A stretch of 57,588 bases of DNA from Myxococcota bacterium (GTDB lineage Bacteria; Myxococcota_A; UBA796; UBA2385), in NCBI GenBank assembly GCA_023150805.1, contig JAKLKF010000035.1, positions 1 to 57,588 on the forward strand. The letters run 5' to 3'. A model generated the notes under the pieces. The model saw nothing but the letters and a program-made list of their open reading frames with translations, did no database searches and was not told the origin of the DNA. Each line of letters starts with the position of its first letter. The first letter of the stretch is position 1. The position numbers and the translations under genes were made by a program. This document shows positions 16,364-24,680 of the stretch, piece after piece.

Positions 16364-18103
16364 TCACTGCAGCACCATGCTCGCCCGCAGGCGGATCCAG
16401 GTGCTGGCCTGGTTGTCCTGGTAGGAGCTGCCCGGCAGGCCGAAGGCGGGCCCCTCCTGGAAGGCGTAGAAGGACAGCGGCACCGTGCCGGGCGCCAGCA
16501 CCGAGAGCTGGGCGGCCTCGAAGCAGAAGTCCCCGTCGTCCCAGGGCACGGCGCCGACGTAGCCGACCCAGCCCTCCTCCACGAGCGGCCCCGGCTCGCT
16601 GCGCGACCAGATCGTGCTGATGAACACGGCGTCGGGGTAGGTCTGGGCCGGGGTCCACTGGAAGCAGAAGTCGCGGGCGCGGTCGTGGCTGTGGTTGCCC
16701 CACAGCGTGGGCGACAGCAGGCTCCAGTCCGCGGGCACCGTGGGCTGCACCCCCTCGACCAGGACGGCGCCCACCTGGCCCTCCTCGCCCTGGGTCCGCA
16801 GGTCGTAGTCGGTGCCGAGCACGTAGTCGGCCAGGGCGAGGCCCTGGGCCCGGTAGTAGACCAGCCCCGAGCTGTCGTCCTCCACGCGCTCCAGGGTGAG
16901 GAGCTGGTCGTCGGCCTCCAGCCACACCACCTCGCCCGCGCCCCAGGTCCGCGGCGTGGGGCAGTCCTGGGTCGCGGCGGTCGACGCGTCGATGCCGAAG
17001 GACTCGGGCAGGTCGTAGCGCTGGGGCGAGCCCAGCTCGCCGCCGGACAGCTCGGGCAGGGGGCAGGCGGGCTGGAGCGGCGTGTAGAACATGCAGAACG
17101 CCGTCACCGTCTCCTCGACCGCGCCCGTGGCGTTGTCCACGTCCCGGTCCACGCTGAAGCGCAGGTCCACCGCCACGTCCTCCAGGGCGAAGGGCGCAGC
17201 GAGCACCGTGAACGCGTCGGGCAGCACCAGGCCCTCGGTCCCGGTCTGGATCTGCAGGTCGCGGCTGCCGACGACGGCGCCCGAGGAGACGGTGAGCTGG
17301 CCGACCAGGCTGTTGCTGTCGACGACGGTCACGCTGTCCACCAGGACGTCGTTGGCCGGTCCCCAGGCGTCGTGGAAGGACACGGTCGTCTGCCCGGAGA
17401 CGAAGGCCGTCTGCCAGCCCTCGACGGAGAAGGACAGGGTCTGGCCCTGCTCGGCGCTCGACGGGGACAGCGCGCCCAGCACGGCCGCGCGGTCGACCAG
17501 GAAGCCGTCGGGCAACACGAGCCTCCCCTCCGCCCCCTCCTGCAGCTCCACGTCGCGCCAGCCCGGGGTGGCGCCGGGGTCGACGGTCGCCCGCCCCGTC
17601 GCCGTCTCCTCGTCCAGGACGGTGAACTCGACCACCTCGACGCCGTCGCCGAAGGACGGCCAGGTGCGCCCCGCCGTCCAGCTCGTCGCCTTGCCCTGGA
17701 ACTGCACCGCCACCGTCTCGCCCAGCCAGGCCTGGTCCGGCGACAGGGTGAAGCTGTCCGCCCGCACCTGGAAGGCGGCGGGCAGGACGACGGCGGCTCC
17801 GTCGACGGCGAGGGTCGCGTCGCGCGCCCCCAGCCGGGCGTCCTCGGCGATGCGCACCGTCGCCCGGGCGCGCCAGCCGTCGTCCACCTCGACGCCCTCG
17901 ACCGTGATCCCCTCGCCCAGGTCCAGGGCCGTGGCGCCCGCGGCGAAGGACGCCACCGTCGCCTCCAGGTCGAGCGTGAGGGTCGTGCCCTGGCCGCCCT
18001 GGTCGGGCCACAGGCCGTACACCGGCGAGGATGCCGCCGGCGCGGCCCCCTGCTGCGGGGCGCAGGCCAGCAGGAGCAGGGCGGGGGCGAGGGCGGGGGT
18101 CAC
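16364..18103 (-). CDS. lipoprotein with repeated IPT/TIG-like beta domains
   Basis: The protein has 579 residues from GTG 18103, with lipobox LLLAC-A. Residues ~28-305 contain three to four ~90-residue repeats, each with a pattern like LSPDxAxxGETVxVxVxG ... VxFGxGVxV ... G RDVxLxxGxEGLVLPDGFxV, which is the IPT/TIG immunoglobulin-like fold. The C-terminal ~270 residues form a distinct domain with a CMFYTPLQPACPLP segment and many Trp/Tyr, unrecognised. A -10 hexamer sits six bases before the start, suggesting leaderless expression; it is also 24 bases after the stop of the upstream TPR-like gene. A surface adhesin or sensor role is possible but not shown. Confidence 0.82.
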   Translation of the reverse strand: MTPALAPALLLLACAPQQGAAPAASSPVYGLWPDQGGQGTTLTLDLEATVASFAAGATALDLGEGITVEGVEVDDGWRARATVRIAEDARLGARDATLAVDGAAVVLPAAFQVRADSFTLSPDQAWLGETVAVQFQGKATSWTAGRTWPSFGDGVEVVEFTVLDEETATGRATVDPGATPGWRDVELQEGAEGRLVLPDGFLVDRAAVLGALSPSSAEQGQTLSFSVEGWQTAFVSGQTTVSFHDAWGPANDVLVDSVTVVDSNSLVGQLTVSSGAVVGSRDLQIQTGTEGLVLPDAFTVLAAPFALEDVAVDLRFSVDRDVDNATGAVEETVTAFCMFYTPLQPACPLPELSGGELGSPQRYDLPESFGIDASTAATQDCPTPRTWGAGEVVWLEADDQLLTLERVEDDSSGLVYYRAQGLALADYVLGTDYDLRTQGEEGQVGAVLVEGVQPTVPADWSLLSPTLWGNHSHDRARDFCFQWTPAQTYPDAVFISTIWSRSEPGPLVEEGWVGYVGAVPWDDGDFCFEAAQLSVLAPGTVPLSFYAFQEGPAFGLPGSSYQDNQASTWIRLRASMVLQ

Positions 18104-18109
18104 CTCCGC

Positions 18110-18115
18110 ATCGTA
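18110..18115 (-). promoter_or_regulatory. -10 hexamer TACGAT, leaderless arrangement
   Basis: On the minus strand ggcTACGAT ends six bases before the GTG at 18103. A GGAG lies directly against the start codon, too close for normal ribosome binding, so leaderless initiation is favoured. Confidence 0.45.
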
Positions 18116-18127
18116 GCCCCGCCCGGC

Positions 18128-20224
18128 TCAGGGCGTGCCGATCACCCGGTCGCCCACGCCCTCGACGTCGATCAGCCGGAAGCGGTGGCCGCCGTCGGGG
18201 CCCCAGGTCCACTGCAGGTCCCCCAGCACCGTGCTGGCCGTCAGCCCCACCTGCTGGCCGCCCTCCCCCAGCTCGCCCACCGCGTCGAAGCGCAGCTCGA
18301 TGTGGTCGTCGACGATCACGTTGTCCTTGGCGGTGAAGACCTGGTCGCCGTACTGCAGGCGGAACAGCGGCCGCAGCACCGCCAGCTCCTTGGGCAGGGT
18401 GATGATGATCCCGTCCTTGAGCAGCTTCTTCTCGTCGACCTGGAGCACCGTCCCGCTCCGCGCGTCGGCCGCCAGGCGCTCCAGCACGCCCACCCGCCCG
18501 CCGCCGGTCGGCGCCAGCACCGCCGCCCGGGCGGCCGCCTCGGCCTGGGCCTGGCCCGGGCGCCGCCCCTCGCGGAACTCCTGGGCCTCGGCGATCTTGT
18601 AGGCGTCCGTGTCCACCCACAGCACCGCCTCGTCCGCCAGCAGGATCGCGCGGTGGGTGACGATGTCGTCCACCTCCTTGCGCGCCCCGTGCAGGTCCAT
18701 GGCCACCTCGACGGCGCCGTAGCGGGTGGTCTGTCCGGCCAGCAGGGCCGGCTGGGTGGCGCCGGCGACGAAGGTCTCGTAGTCCTCGGCGTGCATGTCG
18801 GTGAACTGCACGGCCAGCACCAGGCTGGCGTTGTGCAGGGTGCGGTCGCTGCGGTTGGCGACCGCCACCTCCAGCTTGCTGCCCATCATGGTGGGCTCCA
18901 CCACCAGGTCCAGGTAGTGGTCCTCCGGGAAGATCCGCCGGAAGTCCTCGCCCAGCAGGGCCTGGCAGAAGGCGATGTCCGACAGCAGGAAGTCCCACTG
19001 CTGCTGGGTGCGCCGCCGGCTGAAGTGGTCCATCACCTTGCGGCGGCCGCCCTCGAAGTCCCCCTGCTCGAAGGCCAGCCGCGCGAGCTGCAGGTCGGGG
19101 CTGAAGTAGCCGGCCCCCAGCATCGTGCCCTTGTACAGCTCGACCACGTAGCTGCCCTCCCGCGTCTTCCGCAGGAAGGAGCGCATCTGGTAGGGGTCGA
19201 GCATGTCGGCCAGGGCGTCGGCCTGCTTGGGGTAGTAGGCGGCGGCCTGCTGCAGGTCCAACAGCGCCTGGTCGCCGCGCCCCTGCCGGGCCCGCAGCAC
19301 GCCGAGCAGCAGGAAGGCCGGCGCCGTGCGGTCGGGGTGGTCCTGGACGTACTGCGCGAGCAGGGCCTCCACCTCGGCGGAGGCCTCGGGGTCGTCCGCC
19401 CGCCCGCTCTCGATGACCGCCAGCGCCTTGAGCAGGTGGGCCTCCCGCTCGTCCGGCGCCATGCGGATCGCCTCGTCGGCGGCCACCTCGGTCGTCGCCC
19501 AGTCGCCGTTGTGCGCCGCCAGGTAGGCCCGGTCCCGCACCACGCACAGGCGATCCCACTCCTGCACGTAGCGGTGGTAGACCTCGGAGTAGGCGACCAG
19601 GCTGTCGATCAGCTCGGCCTCCAGCTCGCGCTCCTCGCGCCCCAGGTCCAGGCGCGCCTCCTGCCGCTGCCGCAGGTCGTCCAGCAGCTTCTGCGCCTGC
19701 TCGCGGTCGACCTCCAGGGACCCGGTCGGCCCCAGCGCCCCCCAGTCCCCCTGCCCGCCCACCACCGACAGCGTGGTGAGCAGCAGCTCGCTGGTCAGCC
19801 CCCACATCTCCTCCTGGTCCTGGATCTCCGCCTGCTTGGCGTAGATCCGGAACAGCACGTCCATCAGGTCCTTGCGGGCCGCCAGCACGTCGGGCGCCAC
19901 CCCCTGGTAGTCGCGGCGGGCCATCTGGCGCAGGTAGTCCCCCAGGCTGTCGGACTCGGCCAGGGCCAGGTCGATCTCGTGCACGACCTTGATCGTCTCG
20001 TCGAGGTCGTAGGCCGGGCCGGCGGCCGGCGCGCTCAGCGCCTCGAAGACCGGCGCGAACTCCTGCTCGGCGCGGGCCTGCTGGGCCTGCAGCGCCTGCT
20101 GCTGGCGCCACCACAGGCCGCCGGCCACCAGGCCCGACAGCCCCAGCAGCGCGCCCAGGCCGACGAGGAGCGGGCGGGCGCAGCCCTGGGGGCGGGCGGC
20201 ACGGGGGGCGGAGGAGGTGGTCAT
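18128..20224 (-). CDS. membrane-anchored TPR-like protein of unknown function
   Basis: The protein has 698 residues; ATG at 20224 follows GGAGCC. A single transmembrane helix (residues ~18-38, LLVGLGALLGLSGLVAGGLW) is followed by a coiled-coil stretch (QQQALQAQQARAEQEF) and mostly helical sequence. TPR-like elements include AHNGDWATTEVAADEAIRMAPDEREAHLLKALAV and AFLLLGVLRARQGRGDQALLDLQQAAAYYP, quoted here as two separate repeats. The C-terminal third is beta-rich (LVVEPTMMGSKLEVAVANRS) and may be an Ig-like or adaptor domain. A segment GARKEVDDIVTHRAILLADEA is unrecognised. It probably faces the periplasm as a scaffold. Function is unknown; it leads a minus-strand run with two lipoproteins. 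Confidence 0.82.
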   Translation of the reverse strand: MTTSSAPRAARPQGCARPLLVGLGALLGLSGLVAGGLWWRQQQALQAQQARAEQEFAPVFEALSAPAAGPAYDLDETIKVVHEIDLALAESDSLGDYLRQMARRDYQGVAPDVLAARKDLMDVLFRIYAKQAEIQDQEEMWGLTSELLLTTLSVVGGQGDWGALGPTGSLEVDREQAQKLLDDLRQRQEARLDLGREERELEAELIDSLVAYSEVYHRYVQEWDRLCVVRDRAYLAAHNGDWATTEVAADEAIRMAPDEREAHLLKALAVIESGRADDPEASAEVEALLAQYVQDHPDRTAPAFLLLGVLRARQGRGDQALLDLQQAAAYYPKQADALADMLDPYQMRSFLRKTREGSYVVELYKGTMLGAGYFSPDLQLARLAFEQGDFEGGRRKVMDHFSRRRTQQQWDFLLSDIAFCQALLGEDFRRIFPEDHYLDLVVEPTMMGSKLEVAVANRSDRTLHNASLVLAVQFTDMHAEDYETFVAGATQPALLAGQTTRYGAVEVAMDLHGARKEVDDIVTHRAILLADEAVLWVDTDAYKIAEAQEFREGRRPGQAQAEAAARAAVLAPTGGGRVGVLERLAADARSGTVLQVDEKKLLKDGIIITLPKELAVLRPLFRLQYGDQVFTAKDNVIVDDHIELRFDAVGELGEGGQQVGLTASTVLGDLQWTWGPDGGHRFRLIDVEGVGDRVIGTP

Positions 20225-20310
20225 GGCGGCTCCGGGCGGGCGGCCGGTATACGGCCGAGGAGGACCCTCTATGCAGCGCAGGAGGGGCCGGCGCCGCGCG
20301 GCCGGCTCAC

Positions 20311-21759
20311 TCACCACTCCGCGATGTGCTCGTCCATCCACGCGGCCCGACGATGCACCCACGCCCGCACCCGGGCGTCCTCCTCCTCGTAGCTGTCGAC
20401 GGCGTACAGGTAGCCGGAGAAGTCGATCTCCTCGATGGGCCAGACCTCGAAGTTCGCCGCGATGGCGTCGGCGCCCATGACCTCCTGGTAGCCGTCGATG
20501 CGGTCCAGGATCTCCCCGGTGGCCCAGGGTCCCGCCCGCAGCTCGGCCCAGCGCGCGGCCAGGCGCTCGGAGAAGCCGGGCACGTCCCGGAAGGCCGTCA
20601 CCATGGCCGGGCGGTACAGCAGCCAGCTGTAGGGGTTCTCGTTGTCGTTGTACGACGGCTGCCCCAGCGACAGGTCCAGGTCCCAGGGCGAGAAGACCAG
20701 CGGTCCGTCCCGGTCCTTCCAGAGGTGCACGGACAGGTAGAAGGCGTCGTTGTTCTTCATCAGCTCCTGCAGCAGGATGAAGTCGATCACCGAGTCGACG
20801 TCGACGTGCGCGGGCAACGAAGATGGGTCGGCCAGGGCGGCGGCCTGCCAGGCCTGGATCGCGGCGGTGATCCCCGCCTGCTGCGCCGCGTCGGGGTCCT
20901 TGGGGTAGATCACCGACCAGCCGCCGTAGCCCAGGCTGTTGCTCACCAGGGCCTCGCCGTCGTCGAGCTTGAGCACGAAGCTGCTGCCCGTGCCGTCGTC
21001 GGCCTCGATCGACAGCCGGTCGTCGTCGCGCTTGATCCGCTCCATCAGCGAGTAGATCCCCAGCCAGGTCCCGTCCAGGGTCAGGTCGCAGAAGCGGTGC
21101 TCGGCGGCGTAGCGCGGCCACGCGGGGTCCCCCACCTCGCCGGCGGCGCGAAACAGGTCGTAGGCCAGCGGGTTCCGGACCAGCAGGCGATCGAAGTAGT
21201 TGCCGTTGAACACCCAGTCGGCCTCGTCACCCATGCCCAGCAGGTCGGCCTCGACCTCCTCTCCGCGGGCGTCCCACAGCTCCACGCTGTACTGGTGCTT
21301 GGGCGCCCCCGCGCTGGACCGGCCCCGCGTCTCCAGTCCCGCGTAGCCCAGGTACACCAGCTCCTTGGCGGCGTCGCGCACCTCCAGGTGGCAGGGGATC
21401 TTGGGCTCGTCGGGGATCTCCTCGGGGCACTCGAGCACGATGTGGCACAGGCCGACGGGCTCCTCGACCCCGCCGTCGGTGGTCCCGCCGTCAGAGGTCC
21501 CGCCGTCAGTGGTCCCGCCGTCAGAGGTCCCGCCGTCGGGGGTCCCGCCGTCGGGGGTCCCGCCGTCGGGGGTCCCGCCGTCAGTGGTCCCGCCGTCGGG
21601 GGTCCCGCCGTCAGAGGTCCCGCCGTCGGGGGTCCCCGTGTCGGTGCCCCCGTCCCCGGTGCCCCCGTCCGCGGCCCCGCTGTCGGACCCCGCGCCAGGT
21701 CGCGCGCCCCCGTCGCCAGGGGGAGGGCAGGCCAGCACGAACAGCAGCAAGGGCAGCAC
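20311..21759 (-). CDS. CotH kinase-like lipoprotein with DGG-repeat linker
   Basis: The protein has 482 residues from GTG 21759, lipobox FVLAC-P. A linker of eleven [PST]DGGT-type pentapeptides follows. The main domain carries CotH signatures: [58 protein letters not shown], and [18 protein letters not shown], then [18 protein letters not shown] and [11 protein letters not shown], the last supplying the catalytic DxD-type acid. CotH proteins are secreted protein-kinase-like enzymes, first known from spore coats. In this phylum they are common lipoproteins of unknown target. A -10 element six bases before the start implies leaderless expression. Confidence 0.9.
   Translation of the reverse strand: MLPLLLFVLACPPPGDGGARPGAGSDSGAADGGTGDGGTDTGTPDGGTSDGGTPDGGTTDGGTPDGGTPDGGTPDGGTSDGGTTDGGTSDGGTTDGGVEEPVGLCHIVLECPEEIPDEPKIPCHLEVRDAAKELVYLGYAGLETRGRSSAGAPKHQYSVELWDARGEEVEADLLGMGDEADWVFNGNYFDRLLVRNPLAYDLFRAAGEVGDPAWPRYAAEHRFCDLTLDGTWLGIYSLMERIKRDDDRLSIEADDGTGSSFVLKLDDGEALVSNSLGYGGWSVIYPKDPDAAQQAGITAAIQAWQAAALADPSSLPAHVDVDSVIDFILLQELMKNNDAFYLSVHLWKDRDGPLVFSPWDLDLSLGQPSYNDNENPYSWLLYRPAMVTAFRDVPGFSERLAARWAELRAGPWATGEILDRIDGYQEVMGADAIAANFEVWPIEEIDFSGYLYAVDSYEEEDARVRAWVHRRAAWMDEHIAEW
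21466..21630. repeat. 15-bp tandem repeat encoding (P/S/T)DGGT units
   Basis: Ten exact-length 15-bp units (consensus ggtcccgccgtcNgN) run from 21481 to 21630, preceded by one diverged unit. They lie inside the CotH-like gene and encode its Asp-Gly-Gly linker. Slipped-strand length variation is likely between strains. Confidence 0.9.
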
Positions 21760-21765
21760 CCGCGC

Positions 21766-21771
21766 AGGATA
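21766..21771 (-). promoter_or_regulatory. -10 hexamer TATCCT, leaderless arrangement
   Basis: On the minus strand gcTATCCT ends six bases before the GTG at 21759 of the CotH-like gene, and no ribosome site intervenes. Confidence 0.5.
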
Positions 21772-21822
21772 GCGCGCGCCGCGGGGAGGGGCTAGGGCCC
21801 CGCCAACCCGGTCGGAGGTCCC

Positions 21823-22773
21823 GTGCACCGCCTGCCCACCCTCCTGCTCTCGCTGTGGGCCTGCACCCCCGCCCCCGGGCCCGCCTCGCCGCGCGCCGGA
21901 GACCCCGGGGGCGGCGACGGCGACGGCGGTGCGGGCGACGGCGGTGCGGGCGACGGCGGTGCGGGCGACGGCGGTGCGGGCGACGGCGGTGCGGGCGACG
22001 GCGGCACCGCTGGCGCGCCCTGGGTGCGCCTGCTCTCCCCCGCCGACGGCGCCACGGTCGAGAACCCCGTGCGCTTCGAGGTCGAGGGCGAGGGGGTCGA
22101 CCAGCTCACCCTGACCGCCGACGGCTGGGACGTCGCCACCTGGAGCCCCGCCCTGGACGGCTGGTCGGTGGAGTACAGCTTCAGCGGCACGGGCTACCCG
22201 CGCAGCCTGCTGCTGGAGGGGCTGGACGGGACCGGCGCCGTGGTCGCCACCGACCAGGCCACGATCACCGTGCAGGACCCCGGCGTCCACCTGGACGTGC
22301 CCTACTACGACCAGTACGACAACCGCTACGAGCCCTCGGCCACCTGCGGCATCACCTCGGCGGCGATGTTGCTGGGCTGGTGGGACGCCGGCGCGCCCAC
22401 GCCCGACGAGCTGTACGTCACCTACGGCAAGAGCCAGGGGCAGTCCCCCTCGGGCCTGGCCCAGCTCTACCAGTGGGAGGGCCTGCAGGCCCGGTACACC
22501 ACCACCGGCAGCCGCGACGAGATCCGCGCCCACCTGGACGCCGGCCGCCCGGTGGTCGTGCATGGCTGGTGGACCAGCGCCGGCCACATCACGGTCATCG
22601 TCGGCTACGACGACTCCGACTGGATCGTCAACGATCCCGCCGGCGACTGGGAGGTCTGCTACGGCTGCGGCGGGGGAGAGGGCGTGCGCTACGCCATCGG
22701 CGGCGCCTGGGACCAGGAGCTGAGCCTCGACGGCGACCTGTGGTACTCCGTCGCCGACCCGGCCGGGTTCTGA
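21823..22773 (+). CDS. C39-like cysteine peptidase lipoprotein
   Basis: The protein has 316 residues. GTG at 21823 follows GGAGG. The signal peptide ends in LWAC-T. A linker of GDGGA pentapeptides follows, then an Ig-like domain (~70-145). The C-terminal ~170 residues match the C39-like peptidase fold: VPYYDQYDNRYEPSATCGITSA holds the catalytic Cys, SAGHITVIVGYDD the His, and VNDPAGD the Asp. Such domains are papain-like proteases fused to secreted anchors. A CYGCGGGE motif near the end is unusual. It is divergent from the CotH-like gene. Substrate is unknown; it may process surface proteins. Confidence 0.88.
   Translation: MHRLPTLLLSLWACTPAPGPASPRAGDPGGGDGDGGAGDGGAGDGGAGDGGAGDGGAGDGGTAGAPWVRLLSPADGATVENPVRFEVEGEGVDQLTLTADGWDVATWSPALDGWSVEYSFSGTGYPRSLLLEGLDGTGAVVATDQATITVQDPGVHLDVPYYDQYDNRYEPSATCGITSAAMLLGWWDAGAPTPDELYVTYGKSQGQSPSGLAQLYQWEGLQARYTTTGSRDEIRAHLDAGRPVVVHGWWTSAGHITVIVGYDDSDWIVNDPAGDWEVCYGCGGGEGVRYAIGGAWDQELSLDGDLWYSVADPAGF
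21919..22008. repeat. 15-bp tandem repeat encoding GDGGA units
   Basis: Five identical units GGCGACGGCGGTGCG (21919-21993) and a sixth variant unit encode the Gly-Asp-Gly-Gly-Ala linker behind the lipobox of the C39-like protein. Identity at the third codon positions indicates recent expansion. Confidence 0.9.
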
Positions 22774-22777
22774 GCGG

Positions 22778-23893
22778 TCAGCCCTCGTCCCCGGTGCGGG
22801 ACAGGGTCTCGGCCAGCCCGACCGCCCGGTCCACCGTGGGGCCCAGCTCCTGGTACAGCCAGCCCTCGGCGACGACGACCACCCCGCGCGGGTGCACGTA
22901 GGAGCCGGGCACGCCGTGCAGCACCTCCAGCAGGGGGCCGGTGACCTCGGGCCGGGCCAGCAGGCGCCGGGCCGCGTCGGCGTCGGTGGCCTGCACGTCG
23001 AGCACGCTGTCCAGGACCGGGTCGCCGGTGGACAGGCCCGCACGCGGCGCGCCCCGCGTCCGCCCCCGCATCCGGACCCCGCCGGGCAGGGCCGGGGTGA
23101 TGGCGGCGGTGATGCGCGTCTGGGCAACCTCGGGCTCGTCGCGGGAGCGGCCCAGGACGACCTTCAGGTCCACCCGTCCCACCCGGCCGGTCAGCTGGCG
23201 CCCGCCGTCGGGATCGGGCGGACCGACCTGCAGGCCCAGGCGCAGGGCCAGGTCCCGCCAGGGCGCCTGCTGGGCCTGCCCGAGCGCCTGCCCCAGCCGC
23301 AGGCAGTGGGTGACCGTCGGTCCGGGCTGCAGCCAGTGGGGGGCGGACTGGACGACGGTGAGGCGGGAGCCGTCCAGGTCCAGCGACAGGTCGATGTTGC
23401 CGGCCAGCGTGCGCAGCGCCGAGGCGACCTCGCCCCGGGTCAGCAGCGCCCGCGTCTGCTCGGGTTGCCGGCTCTGCACCCGCAGCAGCGGATCCAGGGT
23501 GGAGTCCCCCAGCTCGAGGTCCTGCCCCCCCAACAGCTTCACCAGCTCCTGCGCCACGCCCTGGCTGAGCACCCGCTGCCCCGCGGGCATCCGGCCCGGC
23601 AGGCGCAGCTCGACCCGCAGGACGGCGCGCGGCTCGATCTTGTAGTCGCCGTGCTGGGTCCGCGGCACGGGCTCCAGGTAGCTCACCTCGACGCCGATCC
23701 CGTCGACCTCGCCCCCGGCCCAGGCGCGTGCGCCGGAGGCGGCCGGCCGCGTCGCCAGGCCCAGCGGCTCGACGGCCTCGCGCAGGCGCCGCTGCACGCG
23801 CTGGGCGTGCTCGCGCAGGTGGACGACGGTCGAGCCCACCGCGAAGAGGGCCACCGCGACGAGCCCGGCGCCGATGACGAGCTGCTCGACCAG
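22778..23893 (-). CDS. membrane-anchored protein with two homologous halves, unknown
   Basis: About 371 residues. The only start with a ribosome site is a CTG at 23893 (GGAGG four bases before), which adds LVEQLVIGAGLVA to form a complete N-terminal transmembrane helix. The first GTG (23854) would cut that helix in half and has no ribosome site. The soluble part is duplicated: LGDSTLDPLLRVQSRQPEQTRALLTRGEV and TGDPVLDSVLDVQATDADAARRLLARPEV are paired segments, each ~80 residues long and ending LRLGQALGQA or DRAVGLAETLSR. Each half is preceded by a region with GLATRPA or GLQVGPP. No family is recognised. It ends five bases from the convergent C39-like gene. Confidence 0.75.
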   Translation of the reverse strand: MVEQLVIGAGLVAVALFAVGSTVVHLREHAQRVQRRLREAVEPLGLATRPAASGARAWAGGEVDGIGVEVSYLEPVPRTQHGDYKIEPRAVLRVELRLPGRMPAGQRVLSQGVAQELVKLLGGQDLELGDSTLDPLLRVQSRQPEQTRALLTRGEVASALRTLAGNIDLSLDLDGSRLTVVQSAPHWLQPGPTVTHCLRLGQALGQAQQAPWRDLALRLGLQVGPPDPDGGRQLTGRVGRVDLKVVLGRSRDEPEVAQTRITAAITPALPGGVRMRGRTRGAPRAGLSTGDPVLDSVLDVQATDADAARRLLARPEVTGPLLEVLHGVPGSYVHPRGVVVVAEGWLYQELGPTVDRAVGLAETLSRTGDEG

Positions 23894-23915
23894 GGTGCCT
23901 CCGGGGTGAGGGGGC

Positions 23916-23921
23916 TACAGT
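23916..23921 (+). promoter_or_regulatory. -10 hexamer TACAGT, leaderless arrangement
   Basis: ggcTACAGT ends six bases before the ATG at 23928; no ribosome site is present between them. Confidence 0.45.
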
Positions 23922-23927
23922 CTACCC

Positions 23928-24650
23928 ATGCCGCCCCTGCTCGCCCCGCTGCTGGCCCTCTCCCTCTCGCTGCGCCCGGCCGTCGCCGCCGAGGGGGGCA
24001 TCCCCTTGGAGCCCCCGGTGCCCGTCGCCGGGCGGCCCTGGTCGGCCCTGGCCACGGCCTGGGCCCTGCCCCCGCAGCGGGTCGAGTACCTCACGGAGGA
24101 GGTCGACCGCCTGCCCTGCCCGGTCGCGATCACGCTGCAGCCCGACGGCATCGCCACCGCGGACGCCGACGCCTGCCCGGAGGCGATGCGCGCGGCCGCG
24201 CTGGAAGCGGCGGCGCAGTGGACCTTCCAGCCGGTGGACCCGGGCCCGGCGCCCGCGACCCTGGGCCTGACCTTCGTCGTCCGCTACAACGCCGAGCTGG
24301 GCGCCATGACCCTGTTCGCCGAGCTGGACCCGGGGCCGGCGCACGCCTTCGAGGAGGGGCGGCCCGGCCTGAAGCTGGTCCGGCCGGCGACCCCCCGCGG
24401 CGCCGACCCGGGCCGCCTCGAGGGCAAGCTCAAGGGCAAGCAGCGCAAGGCCGGCCTGGCCGCAGCCGACTGCGCGCTGCGGGTGCGGGTGGGCCCGGAC
24501 GGCCGCGCCACCGAGAGCCTGGTCGTGTCCTGCCCACTGGAGCTGGCCGCCGGCAGCCAGGCGCTGGCGCTGGGCGCGCGCTGGGAGCCGGGGACCGTCG
24601 ACGGGCAGCCGGTCGAGGACGTCACCGACGTGGTCGTGTCCTGGCGCTGA
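23928..24650 (+). CDS. secreted protein with two TonB C-terminal-like domains
   Basis: The protein has 240 residues. A cleavable signal peptide ends AVAA-E near residue 21. Two ~65-residue domains follow, each with the TonB-C pattern: CPVAITLQPDGIATADADACP ... ALEAAAQWTFQP ... LTFVVRY in the first, and CALRVRVGPDGRATESLVVSCP ... ALALGARWEPG in the second. Each contains a Cys pair that could form a disulfide. Unlike TonB there is no membrane anchor, Pro-rich rod or lone C-terminal domain, so it is probably periplasmic and not an energy transducer. The gene is divergent from the duplicated membrane protein and convergent with purF. Confidence 0.75.
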   Translation: MPPLLAPLLALSLSLRPAVAAEGGIPLEPPVPVAGRPWSALATAWALPPQRVEYLTEEVDRLPCPVAITLQPDGIATADADACPEAMRAAALEAAAQWTFQPVDPGPAPATLGLTFVVRYNAELGAMTLFAELDPGPAHAFEEGRPGLKLVRPATPRGADPGRLEGKLKGKQRKAGLAAADCALRVRVGPDGRATESLVVSCPLELAAGSQALALGARWEPGTVDGQPVEDVTDVVVSWR

Positions 24651-24659
24651 CCCCCCGGC

Positions 24660-24672
24660 CCCGCCAGGCGGG
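24660..24672. terminator. short GC hairpin between convergent genes
   Basis: CCCGCC-A-GGCGGG forms a compact inverted repeat in the 30-bp gap between the TonB-C-like gene and purF. It could terminate in both directions, but no T-tract is present. Confidence 0.25.
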
Positions 24673-24680
24673 CGGCGCGC

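Noticed and set aside
21466..22008. Possible CRISPR-like or minisatellite array
   Set aside because: The 15-bp units are in frame, encode DGG linkers of two lipoproteins and lack spacers.
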